This document shows positions 16,460-24,917 of a DNA stretch of 34,718 bases, piece by piece (position 1 is the first letter of the stretch; each line of letters begins with the position of its first letter). Origin of the DNA: Erysipelotrichaceae bacterium. Lineage in GTDB: Bacteria > Bacillota_I > Bacilli_A > Erysipelotrichales > Erysipelotrichaceae. The notes beneath the pieces are model-generated. The model was not told the DNA's origin. It searched no databases and worked only from the letters and a program-made list of their open reading frames with translations. The stretch spans positions 1 through 34,718 of the forward strand of contig JAUMZN010000003.1 in the NCBI GenBank assembly GCA_030528085.1, read 5' to 3'. Made by a program: the position numbers and the translations under genes.

Positions 16460-17260
16460 CTATTTTTCAGGTCTTTCGTCGTGTTGAATGATGCGCGAAT
16501 TCATTCTGCCTGCTGGCGTAATGTTGGATGGATTTGGTTTCCACAACTGATCGGCAGGGCGATTGACAAGTGCGGTCATGAAGTTATCGTGCGCATCTGG
16601 ATAGTAAGCATAAAACTTATCGAGAAGCTCTTTCATGTTTTGGCGTTCCGAATGCCCATCGTTTGGACAAATCGGTTTGACATGAGGAATCTCGTTTTGT
16701 TCGCACGCTTTGACGATTTCTTCTTCTTTTAAGTAAATCAAAGGTCGAATGATGCACATATCCATGCGTGACATGTATTGCACAGGCGCAAAGGTTGAAA
16801 TTCTGCCGCCGTGAATCATATTCATTAAAAGCGTTTCTAAAGCGTCATCACCATGATGACCAAACACAACTTTATTGCAGTCAAGCTCTTTTGCGGCATC
16901 TAAAAGCGTTCCTTTTTTTAATACGGAACAAAGAGAACATTGAATACGACCATTCTTTTTGTTTTGTTCAAGATTTAAAATCTCAAAGATTTGGGAAGGA
17001 ACGATATGCAGTTCAAGACCATATTGATCGGCGAATTGCTGCATCAATTCGTTTTCTTTTTGTTCAAACCCCATGTCGACATGGATCGCACAAAGGGAAA
17101 AGTCATTTTCAGCAAAACGTTGATAGACGGATAGGGCTAAAAATAACAGCATCGAATCTTTGCCGCCAGATAAAGCAACAGCGAGTTTATCGCCAGGTTC
17201 AATCATATTAAAATCGATATCCGCTTGGCGTAATGCTCTTAATATATTTTGAAGTTTCAT
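16460..17260 (-). CDS. ttcA: TtcA-family tRNA thiolation enzyme
   Basis: A 266-residue PP-loop ATPase. TtcA makes 2-thiocytidine at tRNA position 32 with an Fe-S cluster and a bound sulfur. The PP-loop SGGKDS is at 31-36, the Cys pair C108-x2-C111 in QCSLCSVLKKG, the motif GHHGDDALETLL near 134-145, and a third candidate ligand C198 in KPICPNDGHSERQ. These three Cys fit the three-ligand cluster of TtcA. AGGAGAA precedes the ATG. It is a lone minus-strand gene between yebC and truB. The tRNA position modified is inferred from the family. Confidence 0.82.
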   Translation of the reverse strand: MKLQNILRALRQADIDFNMIEPGDKLAVALSGGKDSMLLFLALSVYQRFAENDFSLCAIHVDMGFEQKENELMQQFADQYGLELHIVPSQIFEILNLEQNKKNGRIQCSLCSVLKKGTLLDAAKELDCNKVVFGHHGDDALETLLMNMIHGGRISTFAPVQYMSRMDMCIIRPLIYLKEEEIVKACEQNEIPHVKPICPNDGHSERQNMKELLDKFYAYYPDAHDNFMTALVNRPADQLWKPNPSNITPAGRMNSRIIQHDERPEK

Positions 17261-17506
17261 TAAATTCTCCTATAAATGGGGTGATTGTTTTGTCTAGTGA
17301 GACCCAAACAAACGACCTGTTACAGTAAAACATAAAAAATGAATTTTGGGGAATAAAAAGCCGTTTGAATCAAATCGTTTTTTCAACAATAGATTTGGAT
17401 CGATGATTTAGAATTTGTTTGTCGTTTCTTGAAGAGATTCAAAAGGAACATGCGAACAACTTGTCTTATTGATCGGCATGCGATTAAATGGATTTTGCCC
17501 AAAAGT

Positions 17507-17535
17507 TTGGTGTATTTTTAAAATCAATTTAGAAT
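17507..17535 (+). promoter_or_regulatory. truB promoter, six bases before the start codon
   Basis: TTGGTG at 17507-17512, a 17-base spacer and TAGAAT at 17530-17535. The ATG of truB begins seven bases after the end of the -10, so transcription should begin at or beside the ATG. No ribosome-binding site is present. Confidence 0.55.
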
Positions 17536-17541
17536 GTAAAT

Positions 17542-18366
17542 ATGAACGGAATTATTGTACTGAATAAACCTGCGAATATGACAAGCTTAGATGTCATTGC
17601 TTGTCTGCGCAAACGATATAAACAAAAGAAATTTGGCCATGCTGGAACATTAGATCCGATGGCTACAGGAGTTATGGTTGTTCTTGCCGGAACAGCAACA
17701 AAAATTTTGCCTTACATACAAGATACCGATAAGCAATATATCGCTTCGATTCAATTAGGTGCTAAATACGATACCGATGATGTATTTGGTCAAATTGAAC
17801 AAGAAGCGAGTATCAATACCGATTTCGATTTTGAAGCGGTATTAAAAAGCTTTATTGGCAAGCAACATCAAAAAGTGCCGAAAGCAAGCGCGAAAAAAAT
17901 TCAAGGCAAAAAGATGTATGAATATTTACGCGAAGGCCAAGAAGTCCCTGATGTCTATACCGACATTGAAATTTATGATGTCAATGTGATCGACAAGCAA
18001 CAATTGAGCTTTTCAATCGATTGTTCTTCAGGAACATATATTCGCTCTGTTTGCCGCGACTTTGGTGAAAAGACGAATAATTTAGCAGCGATGAAAAGTT
18101 TAGTGCGTACAAAAGCCAATGGCTTTAGTATTGAACAAGCACAAGATTTAGATGCGGATCAACACGTCATTTATCCAATTAATACGCTACTGCAATTACC
18201 GGAAATTCAAGCACCAGAACCAGATCGTATTCGCAATGGCCAAACGGTGCAGTTAGATTGTGATGATGATCTTGTATTAGTGATGGATCAAGATGAAATT
18301 TTGGCGATCTATAAACGCAAATATGAAGGGAAAAATTGGTTTTCTTGTGAGCGAGGGCTACGATAA
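17542..18366 (+). CDS. truB: tRNA pseudouridine(55) synthase
   Basis: A 274-residue enzyme that converts U55 in the T-loop of tRNAs to pseudouridine. It starts MNGIIVLNKPANMTS, the exact family beginning, and has the catalytic block FGHAGTLDPMATGV with D38. FSIDCSSGTYIRSVCRD and a C-terminal PUA-like part follow. The start is therefore secure, yet no ribosome-binding site precedes it and a sigma-A-like promoter ends six bases before the ATG, so the mRNA may be leaderless. The stop overlaps the ribF start (TAATG); truB-ribF is a common bacterial pair. Confidence 0.94.
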   Translation: MNGIIVLNKPANMTSLDVIACLRKRYKQKKFGHAGTLDPMATGVMVVLAGTATKILPYIQDTDKQYIASIQLGAKYDTDDVFGQIEQEASINTDFDFEAVLKSFIGKQHQKVPKASAKKIQGKKMYEYLREGQEVPDVYTDIEIYDVNVIDKQQLSFSIDCSSGTYIRSVCRDFGEKTNNLAAMKSLVRTKANGFSIEQAQDLDADQHVIYPINTLLQLPEIQAPEPDRIRNGQTVQLDCDDDLVLVMDQDEILAIYKRKYEGKNWFSCERGLR

Positions 18367-19325
18367 TGAAAACAATTCGTATCGATCATAAAAATATTCC
18401 TGAACTTGCCGAAAGTGTTTGTGCGATTGGCTATTTTGATGGGTTGCACATCGGCCATCAAGAGTTGATCGAACAAGCTAAAGCAGATGCTAAAAAACGC
18501 CATGTCCAATGTGCCGTCGCAACATTTGATCCCGATCCTTGGAAAATCATCCATCCAGATGCAAATTTAGAGCATCTTTCCGATTTGGATGATAAAGCGA
18601 CATTGCTCAGCCACGCCCAAGTCGATGTGTTTTATATTTTAGATTTCACGGCTGATTTTGCCGGGCTTTCGGTGGAGTCTTTTCATCAAGTAATTCAAGA
18701 TTTAAATATTCAAGAACTCGTTTGTGGCTATGATTATCACTATGGCGCAAAAGGGGCAGGGAATATTGAAACTTTACAAAAGGCACGCGGATTTGAAACG
18801 AAAGTCATCGGCCAAGTTTCCAAAGAAAATGAGAAAATTTCTTCTTCCTGGATTGAAAAACTTATTCGCCAAGGCGACGTGCAAGAAGCCAATGATCTTT
18901 TAGGCTATATTTATTCGATTAAAGGGATCGTCGTCCATGGTTATGAGCGCGGCAGAATCCTTGGTTTTCCAACCGCAAATTTAAGTGTTGGACCAGAATC
19001 GATTCTTCCTCAAAATGGCGTCTATGCCGGCTACGTTCAAATTCGTGAAGATCTATATCCGGCAATGATCAATGTTGGCTACAATCCAACGTTTGATAAC
19101 AAGGAAAAAACAATCGAAGCCAACATCCTTAATTTCTATGAAGATATCTATGGTGTTCCAACGCGTTTTTTCTTTGTGGAGCAATTAAGAAACGAGAAAA
19201 AGTTCAATTCGCTCGATGAATTGAAAGCCCAGCTAGCAAAAGATCAAAAAAGTGTACTTCCTTGCTTAAATAAGCAAAAGTCTCTCTATTCTCGAACCAC
19301 CAAATTATGGAGTTTATGTTCGTAG
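18366..19325 (+). CDS. ribF: Bifunctional riboflavin kinase / FAD synthetase
   Basis: A 319-residue enzyme that phosphorylates riboflavin to FMN and adenylylates FMN to FAD. The N-terminal nucleotidyltransferase domain (about 1-170) has IGYFDGLHIGHQELI; the C-terminal riboflavin kinase domain has GRILGFPTANL and GVYAGYVQI, followed by MINVGYNPTF. Its ATG overlaps the truB stop by one base, with GAGGG a short distance upstream. The length is slightly above the usual size through a short C-terminal tail after the kinase domain. Confidence 0.93.
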   Translation: MKTIRIDHKNIPELAESVCAIGYFDGLHIGHQELIEQAKADAKKRHVQCAVATFDPDPWKIIHPDANLEHLSDLDDKATLLSHAQVDVFYILDFTADFAGLSVESFHQVIQDLNIQELVCGYDYHYGAKGAGNIETLQKARGFETKVIGQVSKENEKISSSWIEKLIRQGDVQEANDLLGYIYSIKGIVVHGYERGRILGFPTANLSVGPESILPQNGVYAGYVQIREDLYPAMINVGYNPTFDNKEKTIEANILNFYEDIYGVPTRFFFVEQLRNEKKFNSLDELKAQLAKDQKSVLPCLNKQKSLYSRTTKLWSLCS

Positions 19326-19327
19326 GA

Positions 19328-19336
19328 TGTTATACT
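19328..19336 (+). promoter_or_regulatory. Extended -10 promoter for the asp23-like gene
   Basis: TGTTATACT, an extended -10, lies just after the ribF stop and 28 bases before the next start. No clear -35 at the usual distance. Confidence 0.4.
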
Positions 19337-19364
19337 AAACGAGTAAAAAGAGTTAGGTGATATT

Positions 19365-19694
19365 ATGTCAAACGAAACCAACAGCATGAAAGTTGCGGGC
19401 GAACTCGGAACGATTGTGTATAACCGCAACGTCTTTGCGACAATTGCTCGCAATGTCATTGAAGATGAAAAAAATGTCGAACTCGTCGACAATAGCAAAA
19501 TTTCAAAAAATGATCGTTTAGCGACGATCGAAGACGGCAAACTGTATCTTACTATTCCAGTACGTATTGGATGCCAAGCAAATGTAAGTGACGTTTGTGC
19601 CAATTTACAAAATAAGATCTTTGAAACGATTGTATACATGACGGAATACAAACCTGAAGCGATTAAAATTCAGGTCGTCGGATTTATCTTTTAA
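19365..19694 (+). CDS. Asp23/Gls24 family protein (YqhY-like)
   Basis: A small 109-residue cytoplasmic protein of the Asp23 (DUF322) family. The core IVYNRNVFATIARNVIED, the DGKLYLTIPVRIG strand and the DVCANLQNKIFETI helix are present; the family's usual Ala/Gly-rich start is shortened. In Bacillus the paralogue yqhY sits beside accC and nusB, and here the next gene is nusB, so YqhY is the closest likely relative. Members link envelope stress or fatty-acid metabolism, but the precise role is open. GTTAGGTGA lies before the ATG. Confidence 0.8.
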   Translation: MSNETNSMKVAGELGTIVYNRNVFATIARNVIEDEKNVELVDNSKISKNDRLATIEDGKLYLTIPVRIGCQANVSDVCANLQNKIFETIVYMTEYKPEAIKIQVVGFIF

Positions 19695-19719
19695 GGGGAT
19701 CTTTGGATTCCCTTTTTTT
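19693..19719 (+). terminator. Hairpin between asp23-like gene and nusB
   Basis: AAGGGGATC, loop TTTG, GATTCCCTT, then TTTTT. A 9-base stem with one G-U pair, beginning within the asp23 stop codon and ending 20 bases before nusB. It could end the first unit or attenuate nusB. Confidence 0.65.
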
Positions 19720-19738
19720 GAAGAAAGGATTGAACATC

Positions 19739-20341
19739 ATGAAACAAACTGACCGTAAAGAAAAGAAAACATTAGCGGACGTTTTACCGATGGAACCTGA
19801 AGCTCTGCAAAAAGGCATCGAAAACCTTCCGCCAATCATCCATGATGCGATTAAAGATCGCTTAGATGAAATCCCAGTTTATATTCAAGAAGCTCTTGTC
19901 CAAAGAATTCAATTGCCACGCCGCGCCATGATCGATTATCAAATTCCATTTAATCGTCACCAAATGCGTTTATTGGCATTAGAAGCTGTTTATCAGCACA
20001 TCTTATTAGAAAAAGATATTAAAAAATGCTTATTCGATGTGTTATGCGAAAGCAACCAAGTCGATGGCTATTTATATTCTTTGACGATCGGAACTGTCGA
20101 AAACGAAGAAAAATACAAAGAAATGCTCTCCAATCGCTTAAGAAGCGACTGGGAATTTGACCGTTTATCCATTCTTGAACAAGGCATTTTATTAATCAGC
20201 TGCCAAGATTTATACGTCAATGCCATTCCTAAAGCAGTTGTGATTGATGAAGCAGTCACAATGGCAAAAGAATACTGCGATGATGCAGCTCCAAAAATGA
20301 TTAATGGCATTTTGGATAATTTAGAAGATGCTGCAGATTAA
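19739..20341 (+). CDS. nusB: Transcription antitermination factor NusB with N-terminal extension
   Basis: A 200-residue protein. NusB binds boxA RNA with S10 (NusE) and supports rRNA antitermination. The NusB domain begins near residue 73 (NRHQMRLLALEAVYQ) and ends with IPKAVVIDEAVTMAKEYC and a final GILDNL helix. Usual NusB proteins have about 130-145 residues, so about 70 charged, mostly helical residues are added in front. AGAAAGGA before this ATG shows that the extension is likely translated. The end overlaps xseA by 14 bases. Confidence 0.88.
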   Translation: MKQTDRKEKKTLADVLPMEPEALQKGIENLPPIIHDAIKDRLDEIPVYIQEALVQRIQLPRRAMIDYQIPFNRHQMRLLALEAVYQHILLEKDIKKCLFDVLCESNQVDGYLYSLTIGTVENEEKYKEMLSNRLRSDWEFDRLSILEQGILLISCQDLYVNAIPKAVVIDEAVTMAKEYCDDAAPKMINGILDNLEDAAD

Positions 20342-21767
20342 AGTTAGTGTTTTAGTCAATAAGGTCAATTCATTTCTTAGCAGCCACGTTAAGCTCGATC
20401 AAGCACTCGTCAGCGGGGAATTATCGAACGTTAAATACATTAATGGGCATTGTTACTTTGATTTAAAAGACGATCAAGGACAGCTTTCCTGCACGTTATG
20501 GAAAAGCAATGCTGCTAAACTTGGTTTTACTTTGGAAGATGGAATGGCGGTTTTAGTCCATGGCAAGCTGACTGTTTATGAAAAACGCGGCCAGCTCCAA
20601 CTTTCTGTTGACCATGTTCAACGCGATGGCATTGGGGCTTTAGCGATTGAACTTGAAAAAAGAAGACAATATTTCGAAAAACTTGGCTATTTTGATGCGG
20701 CCATCAAAAAGCCAAAGCCAAAAGAAATTAACCATATTGGTGTGGTAACCGGACGAACAACAGCCGCTTTGCAGGACGTTTTAAAAACGGTACGCAATCG
20801 CTGGCCAATGCTTCGCGTTCATTTATTTGAAGCACCAGTCCAAGGTGTCGATGCCCCACCAAAAATTGTTAAAGCGTTGCAACTTGCAGATCAAGCAGGT
20901 TTAGATGCGATTTTATTAGTGCGTGGGGGCGGAAGCTTTGAAGATCGCTTTTGTTTTAACGATCCGGCAATCGTCGAAGCACTGCATGCGATGAAGACGT
21001 ATACCGTTACGGGAATTGGTCATGAAGTCGATTCTTCTTTAGCCGATTTTACCGCGGACCACTACGCCTTTACCCCAACAGCTGCAGCCCAATGGGTGAC
21101 TCCAGATCAATATGAAGTAAGACAAACGCTTTTATCGATGGAACAGCAGTTAAAAAAATCAATCACGCATCATTTTGAAACGAATGCACAGCGCTTAATG
21201 TACTTGCAATCCAATCCGCTTTTGGCAAATCCATTAGAATTTGTCCAAACGCGAAAAAATAAAATGAACTTTTTGAGTGTGCAATTACTCAACTTAAGTC
21301 ATCAACGTTTTACGGCGCAAAGAAGCATTTTAGAGGTAAATCGCAACGAACTCGAAAAAGCGATCCGCGATATTCAAAATCAAAATGAAAAACGCGTGCA
21401 AACTTTGCATAATCGCTTGTTCTTGCATTCACCTTTAAGTGAAGTTCATATGCAAAAAACGCGCTTAATGGCCTTAGATCAAAATATGGTGCGCTCTTGT
21501 CAATATGTGCAATCACGCGCTCAGGCAAAACTTGAATCGTATCAACAATTGATGGATAGCTTAAATCCACGCCAAGTGTTAAAACGCGGATATTCGATTG
21601 TTACTTTAAAAGGACAGCCGATTAAACAAGCAGGCGATTTGATTATCAATGATCAAATTGAAATTCAATTTGGCCATGGCAAAGCGAGTGCATCTGTAAT
21701 TTCGATCGATCAAGAAAAAAAGACGCGTAAAAAGAAAAGTACAACAAGTGAGAATGGATCTCACTAA
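20328..21767 (+). CDS. xseA: Exodeoxyribonuclease VII large subunit
   Basis: A 479-residue catalytic subunit of ExoVII, a metal-independent single-strand DNA exonuclease. The N-terminal OB-fold (about 1-100, GELSNVKYINGHCYFDLKD) is followed by the catalytic region with IGVVTGRTTAALQDVL, LVRGGGSFED and GIGHEVDSSLADF, then long coiled-coil helices (about 265-410) and a final RQVLKRGYSIV strand. The start lies inside nusB with only a weak AGAAG upstream, so translation is probably coupled. The C-terminus is a short basic tail. A terminator-like hairpin separates it from xseB. Confidence 0.93.
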   Translation: MLQIKVSVLVNKVNSFLSSHVKLDQALVSGELSNVKYINGHCYFDLKDDQGQLSCTLWKSNAAKLGFTLEDGMAVLVHGKLTVYEKRGQLQLSVDHVQRDGIGALAIELEKRRQYFEKLGYFDAAIKKPKPKEINHIGVVTGRTTAALQDVLKTVRNRWPMLRVHLFEAPVQGVDAPPKIVKALQLADQAGLDAILLVRGGGSFEDRFCFNDPAIVEALHAMKTYTVTGIGHEVDSSLADFTADHYAFTPTAAAQWVTPDQYEVRQTLLSMEQQLKKSITHHFETNAQRLMYLQSNPLLANPLEFVQTRKNKMNFLSVQLLNLSHQRFTAQRSILEVNRNELEKAIRDIQNQNEKRVQTLHNRLFLHSPLSEVHMQKTRLMALDQNMVRSCQYVQSRAQAKLESYQQLMDSLNPRQVLKRGYSIVTLKGQPIKQAGDLIINDQIEIQFGHGKASASVISIDQEKKTRKKKSTTSENGSH

Positions 21768-21785
21768 GCGATCAATTAATAAATA

Positions 21786-21800
21786 GATCTGAATCAGATC
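21786..21800 (+). repeat. 15-base dyad after xseA
   Basis: GATCTGA-A-TCAGATC: seven-base perfect arms around one base, between the xseA stop and the following hairpin. No assigned role. Confidence 0.35.
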
Positions 21801-21805
21801 GAATG

Positions 21806-21847
21806 AAAAGCAGGCATTGCGAATCAAGCGATCACGCCTGCTTTTTT
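21806..21847 (+). terminator. Hairpin between xseA and xseB
   Basis: AAAAGCAGGC at 21806-21815 pairs with GCCTGCTTTT at 21836-21845, followed by a T tract. It lies 14 bases before the xseB start, so it would reduce read-through from xseA into the isoprenoid/repair genes. Confidence 0.75.
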
Positions 21848-21860
21848 AGAAAGGATTTTT

Positions 21861-22082
21861 ATGACAGAACAGAAACTGACGTTTCAACAGTCAATGACAC
21901 GATTAGAACAAATCGTTAATACATTAAACAATCCTAATGTCGAATTGGAAGAAGCGATGGACTTATTCAAAGAAGGATTAGCGCTCTCCAAAACTTGCCA
22001 AAAACAATTAGACTATTTCGAACATGAAATGAATCAGCTGATCGAAAAGGATGGTCTTGAAAATCATGATCAAAATGAATGA
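21861..22082 (+). CDS. xseB: Exodeoxyribonuclease VII small subunit
   Basis: A 73-residue helical-hairpin subunit of ExoVII that wraps the large subunit. The family signature FQQSMTRLEQIVNTLNNPNVELEEAMDLFKEG is present at 8-39 (quoted by parts: MTRLEQIVNTL and ELEEAMDLF). AGAAAGGA precedes the ATG. The length is typical. The 3' end overlaps the ispA start region, so the two are translationally coupled. Confidence 0.93.
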   Translation: MTEQKLTFQQSMTRLEQIVNTLNNPNVELEEAMDLFKEGLALSKTCQKQLDYFEHEMNQLIEKDGLENHDQNE

Positions 22083-22923
22083 TGAACACGTATTACGTGA
22101 ATTCGAAGATTATTTAGCCCATTGTTTCGATCATTTACCTGCATCGCGAACAAAAGAGGCGATGGCATATTCTTTATTGGCACCGGGCAAGCGCGTTAGA
22201 CCGATGCTGCTATTTGGCGCATCAGATGATTATGGAATCGATTATCATCAAGGCTTTGCCTTTGGTGCGGCCATTGAAATGATTCATACATATTCTTTAA
22301 TTCATGATGATATGCCAGAAATGGATAATGATGATTTTCGTCGCGGACGCCCGGCTTGTCATAAACAATTTGGCGTTGATGTAGCGCTTTTAGCTGGCGA
22401 TTCTTTACAAAGTTTAGCTTTTGAACAGCTTGCTAAAATCGATAATCCAATCCATGTCGGCAAATTGTGCTTGCTTTTAGCGCAAAAAATTGGCGCAAAT
22501 GGCATGTGTTATGGCCAAGATCTCGATTTAAAAGCCAATCAAAATACAACATTAGAACAATTGATTGAAATTGAAACGTATAAAACCGGATGCTTAATTG
22601 CACTGCCTCTAATGGCTGCAGCAATTTTTGCCAATGATGAAAAATCGATTTCCCAATGGGAACAAATCGGTCATTTATTAGGAATTCAATTTCAAATCCA
22701 AGATGATTTATTAGAAATTACTTCATCACAAATGGCGATGGGCAAAAGTCTATCTGATCAAAAAAATGAAAAAGCAACTGCACTTAATTTCTTCAGTCTA
22801 GAAGAAGGACAAGCAAAAGTGCAACAATATAAACAAGACATTCAAGCGCTGCTTGAACAATTGCCGATTCAAACCCCATCGATTGCGATGATGATTGAAC
22901 AGCTTTCAACTAGAACGAAATAA
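22066..22923 (+). CDS. ispA: Farnesyl diphosphate synthase family polyprenyl synthetase
   Basis: A soluble enzyme of about 285 residues that condenses isopentenyl diphosphate with dimethylallyl and geranyl diphosphate. The first aspartate-rich motif is HDDMPEMDNDDFRRGRP. The second is QDDLLE, where the family usually has DDxxD, so the last Asp is Glu. GKRVRPML and the KTGCLIALPL block are typical. The start is uncertain: in-frame ATGs occur at 22051, 22066 and 22075, all within or touching xseB, and none has an ideal ribosome-binding site; translation is probably coupled. dxs follows, so both supply isoprenoids. Confidence 0.9.
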   Translation: MIKMNDEHVLREFEDYLAHCFDHLPASRTKEAMAYSLLAPGKRVRPMLLFGASDDYGIDYHQGFAFGAAIEMIHTYSLIHDDMPEMDNDDFRRGRPACHKQFGVDVALLAGDSLQSLAFEQLAKIDNPIHVGKLCLLLAQKIGANGMCYGQDLDLKANQNTTLEQLIEIETYKTGCLIALPLMAAAIFANDEKSISQWEQIGHLLGIQFQIQDDLLEITSSQMAMGKSLSDQKNEKATALNFFSLEEGQAKVQQYKQDIQALLEQLPIQTPSIAMMIEQLSTRTK

Positions 22924-22970
22924 AACGAGAAATCGTTTTAATCATTTCATTTATAAAAAGGGGAGGTTTT

Positions 22971-24917
22971 ATGAAGCTTTCGCAGCTCGAAAATCCCAGT
23001 CAGATTAAAAATCTGTCTTTGGAAGAATTAGAGGATTTGGCGAATCAAATACGCCTGTTCCTTTTACAAAGTATTAGTCAAACTGGTGGCCATCTTTCAA
23101 GCAATCTTGGTGTGATTGAGCTGACTCTTGCTCTTCACTATGTGTTTGATTCACCTAAAGACAAAATCGTTTTTGATGTCGGCCATCAAAGTTATACGCA
23201 TAAAATAATCACCGGACGTTTATTTGAATTCGATCACCTGCGCCAATTTAAAGGTCTTTCCGGTTATCAAAAACGCAATGAAAGCGAACATGATCCTTGG
23301 GAAGCGGGACATTCTTCCACATCAATTTCCGCAGGATTGGGTCTGGCGATTGCGCGTGATTTAAATCATGAACATTATGAAGTGATCAGCGTCATTGGGG
23401 ATGGCGCATTAGGTGGCGGCATGGCTTTAGAAGCGCTTAACGATCTCGGTGCGCAAAATCGCAAGATGATCGTTGTCTTCAATGATAATGCAATGTCTAT
23501 TTCGCCAAATATTAGCGGGATTGAGAGTTCGATTACCAAACTTAGAACGTCTAAAGTGTATCGCGATACAAAACGCGACTTATATGATTCTTTAATCACC
23601 ACGAAAACAGGAATCGAAATTTTAGATTTTTTGCGCTATTCACGCGATCGCATTAAAGAAAAAGTGATTGATGCCCCTTTATTCAGCGACTTTGGTCTCG
23701 ATTATATCGGCCCTGTTGATGGCACTGATTTAGCGAGTATGATTTCTGCGCTACAAACGGCGAAAGAACACGACGGTCCAATCGTCGTTCATGTTTTGAC
23801 AACAAAAGGTAAAGGGTATGCCTATGCGGAAAATGATGAAACAGGCGAATGGCATGGCGTTTCACCATTTGATTTAACGAGCGGCCAAGCCAAAGAAAAG
23901 CCAAGTTTAGACCAGATTACTTGGTCACAAGTCATTGCCCGCACACTCAATCGTTTTGCCTTTAACGATCCTAAGCTTTGCGTGATTACACCAGCGATGG
24001 CAACGGGATGTGAGCTCATTCCTTTTGCGCAAAAATATCCAGATCGCTTTTTCGATGTCGGCATTGCTGAAGAACACGCCGTGACGATGGCAGGAGCGAT
24101 GGCACAAGGGGGATTACATCCGTTTGTGTCGATTTACAGCTCATTTTTACAGAGGGCGTATGATCAAGTGCTTCATGATGTCGCACGTATGGATTTGCCG
24201 GTGGTGTTTGGCATTGATCGCGCTGGACTGGTTGGCAGTGATGGCGATACGCATCAAGGGATTTATGATATCGCCTTTTTATCCACGATTCCTAATACGA
24301 TCATTGCTCAACCGAAAAATGCGGTTGAAGCGCAAAACTTGTTATATACGGCGTTCCAACAAAAACACCCATTTTTCGTTCGCTATCCAAGAGGCAAAGT
24401 GAACTATCACGTCCACTTGGATTTAGAACAATTGCCAATTGGAACTTGGACGTATTGTCAAACGCAAATCCAATGTCAAAATGCAGTTGAAAATACTGAA
24501 TCAGTAAAAGAAGAAACAAATCAAAATCGTGATGAAATCGAACGTTTAAAACAAATGTCACCGATTGATCACATTGTGATTTCTTATGGACCACAAGTAG
24601 AAGAAATCGAAAAACGGGCAATCCAACAAAATAAAAATTGGCTTGTCGTCAATGCGCGTTATTTAAAACCTTTAGATACGCAAATGTTAGATGTGCTTCA
24701 AGAAATGAATGTACCGATGACAATTTATGAAACAGACGAGGCGCAAGGTGGATTAGCTGATCAAATTGCGGCTTACTTTTATAAAAAAGAACAAGATTAT
24801 CATGTCGTTACTTTACGAGATGGTTATATTGAACATGGAAAAGTTGAACAACTTTTAGAAGAACAAAATTGTTCGATTGATGATTTATTTAAGCAGGTGG
24901 ATGCTTATGCGGCTTGA
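22971..24917 (+). CDS. dxs: 1-deoxy-D-xylulose-5-phosphate synthase
   Basis: A 648-residue thiamine-diphosphate enzyme that joins pyruvate and glyceraldehyde 3-phosphate in the first step of the MEP isoprenoid pathway. GGHLSSNLGVIELTLALH, the ThDP motif GDGALGGGMALEALND...FNDN, and the central FDVGIAEEHAVTMAGAMA (catalytic Glu) are present. Between LPIGTW and the final domain (about 494-530) there is a Gln/Asn/Glu-rich insertion of about 30 residues not usual in the family. GGGGAGG precedes the ATG. The end overlaps tlyA by 11 bases. Confidence 0.94.
   Translation: MKLSQLENPSQIKNLSLEELEDLANQIRLFLLQSISQTGGHLSSNLGVIELTLALHYVFDSPKDKIVFDVGHQSYTHKIITGRLFEFDHLRQFKGLSGYQKRNESEHDPWEAGHSSTSISAGLGLAIARDLNHEHYEVISVIGDGALGGGMALEALNDLGAQNRKMIVVFNDNAMSISPNISGIESSITKLRTSKVYRDTKRDLYDSLITTKTGIEILDFLRYSRDRIKEKVIDAPLFSDFGLDYIGPVDGTDLASMISALQTAKEHDGPIVVHVLTTKGKGYAYAENDETGEWHGVSPFDLTSGQAKEKPSLDQITWSQVIARTLNRFAFNDPKLCVITPAMATGCELIPFAQKYPDRFFDVGIAEEHAVTMAGAMAQGGLHPFVSIYSSFLQRAYDQVLHDVARMDLPVVFGIDRAGLVGSDGDTHQGIYDIAFLSTIPNTIIAQPKNAVEAQNLLYTAFQQKHPFFVRYPRGKVNYHVHLDLEQLPIGTWTYCQTQIQCQNAVENTESVKEETNQNRDEIERLKQMSPIDHIVISYGPQVEEIEKRAIQQNKNWLVVNARYLKPLDTQMLDVLQEMNVPMTIYETDEAQGGLADQIAAYFYKKEQDYHVVTLRDGYIEHGKVEQLLEEQNCSIDDLFKQVDAYAA

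Noticed and set aside
16768-17211. 147-residue plus-strand ORF opposite the ttcA-like gene
   Set aside because: The minus strand carries all TtcA motifs; this frame is a shadow with a Arg/His/Cys-rich, non-protein-like composition.
19262-19277. Palindrome TTGCTTA-AA-TAAGCAA near the ribF end
   Set aside because: It lies within ribF coding sequence and has no T tract; likely chance.
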